DNA of 64,000 nucleotides. Source: Adiantum capillus-veneris. Its lineage: Eukaryota; Streptophyta; Polypodiopsida; Polypodiales; Pteridaceae. The position numbers and the translations under genes are program-made. Positions 25,061 through 34,241 of the stretch are shown piece after piece. The stretch covers positions 23,530,513 through 23,594,512 of the forward strand of contig CM043968.1 in the NCBI GenBank assembly GCA_014529385.2, in the 5' to 3' direction. Position 1 is the first letter of the stretch. Each line of letters opens with the position of its first letter. Below the pieces are notes generated by a model that worked only from the letters and a program-made list of their open reading frames with translations, was not told the origin of the DNA and did no database searches.

Positions 25061-26480
25061 AGCTTTTTGAAATCACTATATATAGCACCCTATGGCCCAA
25101 AGTCCATAGGATGCATATATAGCTCACCACAAAACATGAATAGATAGTACCGTGTGGTCATAAATCCAAAAGATCTATATATCCTTAGCTAGAAACATCA
25201 ACATATAGCATCCTATGGCCTTTGGTCTGTAGAATGTTCATATACTCATCATGAAACACATACGTATAGGGCTCTATGGACCTAAGGCCATAGGATGTAT
25301 ATATATAATCAATATCAAGACACCTACATATAGCATCCTTTGGACCTAAGGCCATAGGATGTATACATACTCATCATGAGACACCTATCATTAATCAACT
25401 ACATACATTTCCCTATGGCATTGAGGCCATAGAATGTATACTTACTATACACAAAACATCTGCATAGAACATCATATGGGCTAAAGGCCATAGGACGTAT
25501 ATATACTCAACACAAGACACCTACATAAAGCATCCTATGGTCCTAAGGCCAGAGGATGTTGTATACCCATCATGGAACAACTACTTATAGTGCCCTATGG
25601 ACTTGAGGCCATAGAATATATGTATATATATACATCATGAAATAACTACATATAGTGCCCTATGGCCCTGAGGCTATAGGATGTATACATGACATAAACC
25701 ATGTAGTATAAGAAATGTCGTAAGACTGTATGATGTTTATTTATTCAACACAAAACACCTACATAAAGCATCATATGACCCTAAGTCCAAAGGATGTATA
25801 TATACTCATTATTAAACACCTACATGCTTCCTCATGAACCACCTACATATAGCATCCTATGGCCCTAAGTCAATAGGATGTATAGAAACTCATCGTGAAA
25901 CACCTACTTGCAGTACCCTATGGCCTTAAGTCCATAGGGTGTATACATACTCATCATGAACCACCTACACATATGCATTGTGAAACAACTACAAAAAGCC
26001 TTAGGGCCGTAGGATGCCATATACCATCATGAGACAACTACATATAGTGCTCTATGGCCTTAAGGCCATAGGATGTATACATACGCATCGTGAAACAACT
26101 ACATATAGCATCCTATGGCCCTATGGCCCTATGGACCTAAGGCCACATGATATTATATACCCATCATGAGATAATTACATAGAGTGCACTATGGCCCTCA
26201 TGCCATAGGATGTATATTTACTCAACACAAAACACCTGCATAAAACATCATACGGACTAAAGGCCATATGATTTATATATACTCAACACAAAACACCTAC
26301 ATAAAGAATCTTATGGCCCTAAGGCCATACGATGAATACATACTCATCGTGAACCACCTACATATAGAATCCTATGGCCCTAAGTCTATAGGATTCTATA
26401 TACCCATCATGAAACAACCACATATAGTGCCCTGTGTATATATATTCATCATGAAACACCTACATATATACTCACAATGA
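25061..26480. repeat. Palindrome-cored minisatellite array C
   Basis: About 1.4 kb of units near 55-65 bases: 'cacctacatatagc', then the core with arms ATCCTATGGCC and GGCCATAGGAT around CTAA, then 'gtatacatactcatcatgaaa'. The core is the one seen in arrays A and B, with the flanking G/C pair changed to AT on both sides, so it stays complementary. The spacer is AT-rich and unrelated to A and B. The array ends about 50 bases before the decayed DUF7869-like gene. Confidence 0.85.
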
Positions 26481-28424
26481 AATGACTTTGTGATGGTTTT
26501 CTCAACAAATATTTGTTAACACCTTCTTGCAGGTATGGATTTTAATCAAGGTGATAGAGTATGCATGTTTGTAGCCACACAAAAGGTTGCCCTTGGGAGT
26601 GTAGTGAGACAAACCCAAACGCATATTGCTCAGGCATGCTTATTGGGGAAGGCAATGTATCGGTGTCAGTTGATTTGTGTTTTTAGAAGAAAGCACTCAT
26701 TCCATTCCCAACAATTGATGCATTGACAGTGGGAGATGCTTTTCATAGTATTGTGAAATGGAGTATTGGGTTGCTACAACATATGAATGAGATACAATAC
26801 AAAGAGGTTTCTATGTTTGAGGCTCACAAAGGAATGGGAGCATTGGAGGCACAATCTCATGGAATGAGCTATAGGGAGGTTTGGAAGGATGAAAGGGTTC
26901 AACTTTGGGATGAAAGAAAAACACATGTAGTAGCCGAAGGGGTTGTCATGTATGTGTGTCCATTTGATTCCATAAATTTTGGTGAGCTAGATGAAGATAA
27001 CATCGGTATTGGTATTGAAACATCCTATGCTTTTGAGGCTACTATTTTTGCACAATCTGATGTATGCAGCATCAATCTGGTTTGTTGGCCTATCAAGAGA
27101 GCGACAACTATGGATGGAAAAGCGTTGTTACGATATGAGGATTTACATGCTAGTGATGCATTACAAGATACAATCATTGAATCAACTCGTTTGGTAGAGC
27201 CTATTTCAAAAAAACAAAAATATTGCTTTATAAATAGGAAGCCAAAAATGTCTGTGAAACCTTCTAAGAGATCCAATCAAGCATCCATATCATCTATCTA
27301 GCTTGTTTCAACCATAGATTGTTGTTCTATGAGGTGTTGTCAATATGCCAATAGAGATAAGGTCATGGATATGCGCAATGAATTTTGGGGACAAATTTTG
27401 CAAAATAGAACCAACTATGTGTATGATACAATGTTGACTGCTTGGCGTGAGAACAAAACAACTACAAAGACTTGCTATGTATTTTTATTTAATGGCAATG
27501 AGGTTTGTAGTAGAGCTTGGTATGAAATTCATGGCATTCCAAAAACTTCATTTTATCATTACCGTGAACAATTTGAAAATGGGGTTCGACGCTCAGTGCA
27601 TGGTAATGATGGTGTCATAAGAAAAGGAAGAGACCACACAGAAATGGGAAGGGCATTGATGCGCTCTTTTGTAGATGAAAATGCCACATAAGAGTAGAAC
27701 TATGGAAGATGGTACCAGGGAAACCTTGCTTTCAATACCAAACACGTACAAGTAAATAGACATCTTACATGATGTCAATAAAACACTCGAGAGTATGAGT
27801 CTCAAGGCAATGTCTAGCACTCCATTGAATAGGATTTGGAATACAGAGTTTGCTAATGTGACCTTGTAAAAAACAAGCGAGTTCTCCAAATGTGTTGTGT
27901 GTAATTGGATAAAGTCTCAACTAGAGTCAACAAAGGATGATGAGCTGATTTCATATTTGAAGGATGAACGTAGAATTCACATGATGCAACAACAAAGCTG
28001 TAGAAATGTGTACTACACCTGGTGAAAGTTCTTGCAAATGCAAAAGGATAAGTATTTATGCATTTTACATGATAAAATGGACCAAAAAAAGACAGCAATA
28101 CCTAGATGGCGAGTGAACTCATAAGATTATGCAAATGCATATCAGTTGCAAGTATCATTAACAAGTATGATAACACATGGGCATGGTCATGGGATGTATG
28201 GTCATTTCTTGTTGAATGGTCTATGGCCTTCAGATCCAAATGCTACAATTGGTTCCCTTGCATTATGCTTACAGAATTTGGAAAGAACAAAAAACCATGG
28301 GCTAGGAGATTTATGCCATGATGGTATGCCACGCAGCAATGTAACATTGTTCAATGCATTGAATTCAAGGACAGCTCTAGACCACCAAAACAGAATGATG
28401 AAAGATTGTGAGAGGAATGCATCA

Positions 28425-28454
28425 GCAGCAGTAGCAGTAGCAGTAGCAGTAGCA
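28425..28454 (+). repeat. (GTAGCA)n microsatellite inside the DUF7869-like gene
   Basis: Five imperfect GTAGCA hexamers coding for an Ala-Val run in the local open frame. A low-complexity insertion within the decayed gene. Confidence 0.7.
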
Positions 28455-28705
28455 CCACCATTGGCTATTGAAGGATGTAATGAAGAGAATGCTAACTTGC
28501 AATCAGCCTCCTTCAATGTGTTATGGATACCATGTCCACTCCCGTGTTTTGAAAATTGCCTAAGAATCTTTTGCTACAACTAGATAATTGTGCAGGAGAG
28601 AATAAGAATCGATATTTATTTGCATACTTATCCTTGCTAGTAGCAAAAGGTGTTTTCAAAACCGTGCATTTGGGATTCTTAGTGGTGGGTCATACACATG
28701 AGGAC

Positions 28706-28710
28706 ATAGA
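28706..28710. repeat. Target-site duplication (left)
   Basis: ATAGA directly before the 5' LTR of the copia element, repeated at 34237-34241 after the 3' LTR. Confidence 0.95.
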
Positions 28711-28927
28711 TGTTGGGATTAAAGCCCAAGTGGCCTCTTATGCGGATATGGCCGGCCGCCCGCCTAACTCACTTACCTCTAACTCTTTGTATATACTAAC
28801 TTATTCTTTGTGAATACTAAGGAATTGGGAGATAACCCTTCTAACAGATCTCTGTGTACTGTGTACTGTGTAAGCTGTGTGTGTGTGTGAGAGAGAGAGT
28901 CGACCCACGCTCCGCTCCGCGACTTCA
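28711..28927 (+). repeat. 5' LTR of the copia element
   Basis: 217 bases, starting TGTTGGGATT and ending GCGACTTCA. Near the 3' end are CTGTGTA repeats and a GT/GA run, then a GC-rich gtcgacccacgctccgctcc stretch. No strong TATA box is evident; 'tgtatatact' at about 28787 is a candidate. Confidence 0.95.
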
Positions 28928-28929
28928 AT

Positions 28930-28942
28930 TGGTATCAGAGCC
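28930..28942 (+). other. Primer-binding site (initiator Met-tRNA type)
   Basis: TGGTATCAGAGCC two bases after the LTR. This is the sequence used by plant copia elements for priming by the 3' end of initiator methionine tRNA. Confidence 0.95.
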
Positions 28943-29960
28943 TTGGTTCAGTGCGGATTTGCGCAATCGCGCGCGCGCGCACTTTTCCGGCAGATTCTGG
29001 ATCCGGAGTTTGAAAATTCACACTCGGCGTTCCGGGAGCGTTTCCATCAGGCGACCTGAAGTTTTACCCCCCTTTCGAAGCCGTTTATGCCCTTAGAATT
29101 TCGTTCTGAGCACTACAGCAGAAGATAGATTTCAGCCGCAAAGAAATCCATCTTGTGTAGATTGGCAAGCAGGAGGTGGTCGACATCAATATCGACATCG
29201 ACATACATCACTTATTCGTCTTCAGAGCATCATCTATAGACCAGGTACACATATATATCATCAGATATATATATTGCAGTCTTGCATTGTTACTTCTTGT
29301 GCTTGCCAGGTTCCAGGGGAGGTGTGGCCATACGACGGCTTGACACCACTGGCATGTATTGCAGATTGATGTACTGTGATTGTGGGTCTGCTAGTTGTGA
29401 GTCACGCTAGCAGACAGACCGCCGCAGCGGTCATAGGACAGTGATTGGTCTATTATAGGATGTATGCTAGTTCTGGGCAGTTTGCTGAGCCATCTGAGAG
29501 GGTCGTGTGTGAGGTTTTTTGAAGCCAAGCACTGGGGGCTGGGTTACCCAGTGTGAGGTGGATTAGGTTGCTGGAGTTCCCCTCTACACGCATCCTCTTC
29601 GGCGACTTTTATCCCTTAGGATGTATGACTTTGTGTAGACACTGGATTTCATCTTATGCGTCAGGCCGTTGAGGCATTGCTCAGAGTTCAGTCTTGAGAC
29701 AGATACAGGTTCTGTCATCGCCCAAAGAGGAGACAGTGTATGCTTACAGGATTTGTCACTGGTCAGCTATTTATGATTGTTTTTTGAGCTATCTTTTGGT
29801 TCCCAGAGCTCAGTTTACAGGGGAGACTCTGTCAAAAATTTTCAAAATACTGACAGTTCCTGAGGAGAGGTGTTCAGCTTGTTGATTACAGCTTGTTTAC
29901 TGTGTACAGAGGCCAGTTTATAGGGGAAACTCTGCCGGATTTTTCTCAGGAGTAAACAGT
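28943..29960 (+). other. Copia untranslated leader
   Basis: About 1.0 kb between primer-binding site and the gag-pol start, without a long ORF. It contains a short duplicated motif: 'cagtttacaggggagactctgtcaaa' at about 29810 and 'cagtttataggggaaactctgccgga' at about 29910. Probably holds RNA packaging and dimerisation signals, which I cannot identify by sequence. Confidence 0.7.
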
Positions 29961-32900
29961 TTGGCAGATATGGCATCTTCTCACAGTGAGACTCTTTACA
30001 ACATAAAGAAGCTGGATGGCACAAACTTTCCATTCTGGAAGAAGCAGATTTGGCAGGTTTTGGTGCAGAAAAAACAAGTGAAGCCACTGAAGCTCAAAGG
30101 GGAGAGACCAGAATTTATGGCTCAAGATGAGTGGGAAGAGCTTGACGAGTTAGCTTGTTCCACAATCATGCTGACACTGGCAGAAAATGTTTACTTCAAC
30201 GTAGCAGAAGAGACTACAGCGTATGGCGTATGGCAAAAGCTATGTGATATGTACGAGAAACAAAGTGCTGCTTCTCAGATTTACTGGCTCAAGAAATTGG
30301 TGGATTTGAAGATGAAGGAAGGGACAGCCATGTCAAATCATCTGAATGAATTTCACACAATTTTCAGCCAGTTAACAGCACAGGAGATAGTCTTTCCAGA
30401 TTCAGTGAAGGCTATGTTTCTCTTAATCACTTTGCCAGACAGTTGGGATACTTTTCGTACAGCGTTAAGTAATTCTGTCGCGCCAGAAGGTCTTACAAGT
30501 GCCAATGTAGAAGGCAGCTTGCTCACAGAGGAAGTGAACAGGAAGAACATTGACAAAGGCAAAGGCAATAGCGCTTTGGTCGTTCGAGGGAGACAACAGT
30601 TTAAAGAGAAGAAGGGTAAGAAGGCACAAAACCGAAGTAAGTCTCGTGATTCGAAGTCAAAGGATGACATAGAATGCTACCATTGTGGCAAGAAGGGTCA
30701 CATGAAGCGAGACTGTACGAAGTGGAAACAAGAAAAAGGCAAAACAAAGAGTTCTGAGCAAGATGAAAAGAAGAGTTCAATGAAGATTGAAGAGGTGAAT
30801 GTCACAGGATCTGGTTCAGACAGTGATTCTGGTATAGCAGGTGGTGACATCTTCCTTACAAGCAATCTTGATTCTGTTTTCTTGACTGCAGAGGATGGAC
30901 ATGCTATGAGTGATTGGATTATCGACTCAGGGGCATCTTTACATGTTTCTCCGCACAAAGAGTGGTTTACATCATATGTGGCTACTAAAGACTATGTCAG
31001 ACTTGGCAATGAGCAGGTTTGTGACATACTTGGAGTGGGCGATGTGCAGTTGAAGTTTCAGAATGGCTCTTCTTTATGGCTCAAGAATGTCAGACATGTT
31101 CCAGCAATCCGAAAGAGCTTGATTAGTACAGGGAAGTTGGATGATGCGGGTTATGTGACAGTTTTTGGGAACAACGCTTGGAAGATCTCCAAAGGTTCGA
31201 TGACTGTAGCACATGGCAGCAAGTCAGGAACTCTGTACACTTTACATGTTTCAGAGGTTAAAAACCATGTAATTAATGTGATTGAGCAGCCAAGTGTGTC
31301 ACTGTGGCATCGTAGGTTGGGACATATGTCAAAAAGAGGAATGGAAATACTTTCTCATTATGGTTATTTGCCTGGCTTTTCATTTCAAGATTTCGAGTTT
31401 TGTGAGCATTGTGTTTATGGTAAGCAAACACAGGAACCGCACAGATCAAAGAGGAATCGTAGGGACGAACGGTTAGCTCTTGTACACAGTGATCTATGCG
31501 GACCAATGCCTAGTTTGTCACTAGGGGGAGCAGCGTACTTTTGTACATTCATAGATGACTATTCTCGCAAAGTATGGGTTTACTTCTTGAAGCACAAAGA
31601 TGAGGTGCTCAAGGTCTTTAAGACATTCTTGCAGCTGGTGGAGAATCAGAGTGGTCAGAAGCTGAAGTGCTTGAGAACTGACAATGGTGGAGAGTACGTT
31701 TCCAAAGCTTTTCAAGACTTTTGTGAAGCAAAAGGGATTAAGCGGGAGCTTACTGCACCATATAATCCTTCACAGAATGGGGTTGCAGAACGTATGAATA
31801 GGACCATACAAGAGAAGGTCAGAAGCATGTTGTCAAATGCTGAGTTGCCTGATGGATTTTGGGCGGAAGCAGTGGCTACAGCAGTCCATTTGATCAACAG
31901 GTCTCCTAGTAGGGTTCTGGATAAGAGTGCAGTGGCCGAGATGCTATGGACAGGCAAGGCACCTTCGTATAAGCATCTCAGAGTCTTTGGTTGTGAAGCT
32001 TATAGCCATATTCCTAAAGAGTTCAGAAATAAGTTAGAACCAAAGAGCAAGAAGTGTATATTTCTTGGCTACGGAGAATCGGGCGAGATGGGTTACCGGC
32101 TTTGGGATCCTGAGTCCAGAAAGCTTATTCGTAGCAATGATGTGCATTTCAATGAAGCCAAGTTTCACGCTAAGCCAGAGAAGACAGAGGAGATCAGAAG
32201 AGTTGTCTTCAGGGAAGATGGACCTAGTGCTAGCACATCAAGACAGCATGGTCAGGCTCAGGAACAGCCTATAGTGGCTAGAGAGGCAGAATCAGTTGTG
32301 GTGAGACGTTCTGAGCGTGTCTCCAAACCACCTGATCGTTATGTGCCATCTCTAAATTATGTCATGCTCACAGATTGCGGAGAACCATCTTGTTACAAGG
32401 AAGCATTACAAGTGGTTGACTCGAAAAATTGGCAGTTGGCCATGCAGTCAGAGATGACAGCTCTGCATAAAAACCAGACATGGAAGTTGGTTAAATTACC
32501 ACAGGGCAAAAAGGCTCTACCTTGTAAATGGGTTTACAGGTATAAGATCACCGCTCATGATAGTCAGCCAAAGTACAAAGCAAGGCTTGTTGCCAAGGGC
32601 TTTAAGCAAGAACAAGGCATTGACTTTGATGAAGTCTTCTCTCCAGTGGTTAAGATGACTACATTGAGATGCTTTCTTGCATTGGTTGCTATATTGGATT
32701 TGGTGTTGCACCAAATGGATGTCAAGACAGCTTTCTTGCATGGTGATTTAGATGTGGAAATTTACATGCAGCAGCCAGAAGGGTTTGTTGAGAAAGGCAT
32801 GGAACATTTGGTATGCCAGTTGTTAAAGAGTCTTTATGGCTTAAAACAATCACCGAGGGCATGGTACCATAAGTTCCATCAGTTTATGCTTTCTCAAGGC

Positions 32901-33935
32901 TACAAACGTAGTGAGTTCGATCACTGTCTATATACAAAGAAGGCTAAGGATGGCAGTTGGCTGATCCTTATTTTGTATGTGGATGACATGTTGATTGCTG
33001 GCACACACTTGGAAGAAATTTCAGCTTTGAAGTCAAAGATGGCAAAATCGTTTGACATGAAAGACATGGGTGAGGCAAGTCATATACTTGGTATGCGCAT
33101 TGAGAGAGACAGATCAAAGAAGTTGATTTGGTTATCTCAAACAGAGTATATTGACAAGGTTTTGCAACGTTTCAATATGGAGAAGGGAAAGGCATTGAGT
33201 GTTCCATTGCCACCATATGTGAAACTTAGCAAACAAGATTGTCCTGTGTCTGAGGAAGAAAAGGCTGAAATGGATAAGATTCCATATGCGTCTGCAGTGG
33301 GTAGTTTGATGTATGCAATGATTGCTACACGTCCGGATATTGCATTTGCAGTGGGAGTGGTTAGCAGATATATGTCAAATCCCGGCAAGAAACATTGGGA
33401 GGCAGTGAAAGGTATCATGAGATACTTAAAACATACAAAGAGTATGCGCATATGCTATGGTAGTCAGGATTTGAGTGTCAGAGGATACACTGACTCAAAT
33501 TATGCAGGAGACTTGGATAAAAGGAGATCTACATCAGGCTATGTCTTTACATTGGCTGGAGGTGCCATATCATGGCGATCTCGATTACAAGATTGTGTTA
33601 CGCAGTCTACTACAGAAGCTGAGTATGTTGCAGCAAATGAGGCATGCAAAGAAGCTATTTGGCTTGGTAGATTGGTTGCAGACTTGGGAATCAATGCAGA
33701 TATGCCAGAGTTATATTGTGATAGTCAAAGTGCTATACAATTGGCAAAGAATCCAGTGTTCCATTCGAAGACTAAGCATATTGATGTGAAGTATCACTTC
33801 ATTAGGGAAGTACTTGAAGACAAGCAGATACAACTGCTGAAGATCCACACCAAGGACAATCCTGTTGATCTACTCACAAAGGGACTTCCAGGAGAGGGCT
33901 TTGTGCATTGTCGTGAGTTATTGGGCATTGGATAG
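29961..33935 (+). CDS. Ty1/copia gag-pol polyprotein, intact
   Basis: Single ORF of 1324 residues, the full length expected for a plant copia polyprotein. Domains in order: N-terminal gag with LDGTNFPFWKKQIWQVL (about residues 18-34); CCHC zinc knuckle CYHCGKKGHMKRDC (239-252); aspartic protease with D322-S-G-A; integrase zinc-binding region starting with WHRRLGH (His450) and CEHC; integrase core with D511, D574 and E610 (spacing fits the DD35E rule); reverse transcriptase with YVDD at 1006-1009; RNase H with D1178 in YTDSNY, E in TTEAEY and D1254 in CDSQSA. The protein would be cleaved by its own protease to make virus-like particles, cDNA and the integrase complex. The start at 29961 is the first ATG in the frame (MADMASSHSETLYN); the ATG nine bases later is an alternative. 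No frameshift between gag and pol, as usual for copia. Confidence 0.97.
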   Translation: MADMASSHSETLYNIKKLDGTNFPFWKKQIWQVLVQKKQVKPLKLKGERPEFMAQDEWEELDELACSTIMLTLAENVYFNVAEETTAYGVWQKLCDMYEKQSAASQIYWLKKLVDLKMKEGTAMSNHLNEFHTIFSQLTAQEIVFPDSVKAMFLLITLPDSWDTFRTALSNSVAPEGLTSANVEGSLLTEEVNRKNIDKGKGNSALVVRGRQQFKEKKGKKAQNRSKSRDSKSKDDIECYHCGKKGHMKRDCTKWKQEKGKTKSSEQDEKKSSMKIEEVNVTGSGSDSDSGIAGGDIFLTSNLDSVFLTAEDGHAMSDWIIDSGASLHVSPHKEWFTSYVATKDYVRLGNEQVCDILGVGDVQLKFQNGSSLWLKNVRHVPAIRKSLISTGKLDDAGYVTVFGNNAWKISKGSMTVAHGSKSGTLYTLHVSEVKNHVINVIEQPSVSLWHRRLGHMSKRGMEILSHYGYLPGFSFQDFEFCEHCVYGKQTQEPHRSKRNRRDERLALVHSDLCGPMPSLSLGGAAYFCTFIDDYSRKVWVYFLKHKDEVLKVFKTFLQLVENQSGQKLKCLRTDNGGEYVSKAFQDFCEAKGIKRELTAPYNPSQNGVAERMNRTIQEKVRSMLSNAELPDGFWAEAVATAVHLINRSPSRVLDKSAVAEMLWTGKAPSYKHLRVFGCEAYSHIPKEFRNKLEPKSKKCIFLGYGESGEMGYRLWDPESRKLIRSNDVHFNEAKFHAKPEKTEEIRRVVFREDGPSASTSRQHGQAQEQPIVAREAESVVVRRSERVSKPPDRYVPSLNYVMLTDCGEPSCYKEALQVVDSKNWQLAMQSEMTALHKNQTWKLVKLPQGKKALPCKWVYRYKITAHDSQPKYKARLVAKGFKQEQGIDFDEVFSPVVKMTTLRCFLALVAILDLVLHQMDVKTAFLHGDLDVEIYMQQPEGFVEKGMEHLVCQLLKSLYGLKQSPRAWYHKFHQFMLSQGYKRSEFDHCLYTKKAKDGSWLILILYVDDMLIAGTHLEEISALKSKMAKSFDMKDMGEASHILGMRIERDRSKKLIWLSQTEYIDKVLQRFNMEKGKALSVPLPPYVKLSKQDCPVSEEEKAEMDKIPYASAVGSLMYAMIATRPDIAFAVGVVSRYMSNPGKKHWEAVKGIMRYLKHTKSMRICYGSQDLSVRGYTDSNYAGDLDKRRSTSGYVFTLAGGAISWRSRLQDCVTQSTTEAEYVAANEACKEAIWLGRLVADLGINADMPELYCDSQSAIQLAKNPVFHSKTKHIDVKYHFIREVLEDKQIQLLKIHTKDNPVDLLTKGLPGEGFVHCRELLGIG

Positions 33936-34008
33936 ATGGCAGCCATGTAAATCTTTGTACATTTATGTTCATAGATTTACAGTTACTTAAAGTGCCACAT
34001 TGGACTTT

Positions 34009-34019
34009 AAGTGGGAGGT
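34009..34019 (+). other. Polypurine tract
   Basis: AAGTGGGAGGT immediately upstream of the 3' LTR; primes plus-strand DNA synthesis. The same tract occurs, on the minus strand, in the truncated copia at 7464-7476. Confidence 0.9.
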
Positions 34020-34236
34020 TGTTGGGATTAAAGCCCAAGTGGCCTCTTATGCGGATATGGCCGGCCGCCCGCCTAACTCACTTACCTCTAACTCTTTGTA
34101 TATACTAACTTATTCTTTGTGAATACTAAGGAATTGGGAGATAACCCTTCTAACAGATCTCTGTGTACTGTGTACTGTGTAAGCTGTGTGTGTGTGTGAG
34201 AGAGAGAGTCGACCCACGCTCCGCTCCGCGACTTCA
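34020..34236 (+). repeat. 3' LTR of the copia element
   Basis: 217 bases, identical by eye to 28711-28927, with TG and CA ends. Confidence 0.95.
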
Positions 34237-34241
34237 ATAGA
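34237..34241. repeat. Target-site duplication (right)
   Basis: ATAGA, matching 28706-28710. Removing the element and one copy restores the frame of the split gene. Confidence 0.95.

Larger units (their letters stand above)
26535..28710 (+). pseudogene. DUF7869-like gene with TNP1/En-Spm-like N-terminus, 5' part
   Basis: Left part of a decayed gene split by a copia insertion. After a frameshift near 26615 and a TAG at 26684-26686, the block VSVSVDLCF, KKALIPFPT, LTVGDAFHSIVKW resembles the small plant TNP1/En-Spm transposase domain. One frame runs from 26723 to 27691 through a single TAG (27299-27301), so this segment, a Lys-rich stretch and the Cys-rich STIDCCSMRCCQYANRD block belonged to one protein. 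Later blocks are MPHKSRTMEDGTRE, ISHGHG-like THGHGHGMYGHFLLNGLWP, LLLQLDNCAGENKNRYLFAY and VVGHTHEDID, the last two being the signature I know from DUF7869-containing proteins. Stops at about 27766, 27868, 28022 and 28123 show decay. Molecular function of the family is not known to me; the LDNC/GHTHEDID pattern hints at a nuclease-like fold, which is inference. A splice-acceptor-like ttgcag lies at 26528-26533. Confidence 0.75.
28711..34236 (+). mobile_element. Complete, young Ty1/copia retrotransposon
   Basis: Structurally complete element of 5526 bases: 5' LTR 28711-28927, primer-binding site 28930-28942, leader to 29960, gag-pol ORF 29961-33935, polypurine tract 34009-34019, 3' LTR 34020-34236, and 5-base target duplications ATAGA on both sides. 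The two 217-base LTRs appear identical base for base, including a GT/GA microsatellite near their 3' end that would be expected to diverge quickly. The polyprotein is uninterrupted with catalytic residues in place. Insertion is therefore recent and the copy is probably capable of autonomous movement. It sits in the sense direction inside the DUF7869-like gene, between the codons for HED-I and D-AMF of the GHTHEDID motif. Confidence 0.97.

Noticed and set aside
10265-26480. CRISPR-like array (regular palindromic repeats with spacers)
   Set aside because: Spacers are themselves repeated, units are irregular and inverted in places, no cas genes are present, and the context is plant nuclear DNA. 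It is a minisatellite.
28898-28927. gtcgacccacgctccgctcc near the LTR end resembles a cDNA cloning adaptor
   Set aside because: The same sequence is in both LTRs at equivalent positions within a complete element with a target duplication, so it is element sequence and not vector contamination.
29961-33935. Minus-strand and shifted-frame open stretches inside the copia polyprotein
   Set aside because: All are shadows of the 1324-codon frame, which accounts for every conserved retrotransposon motif.
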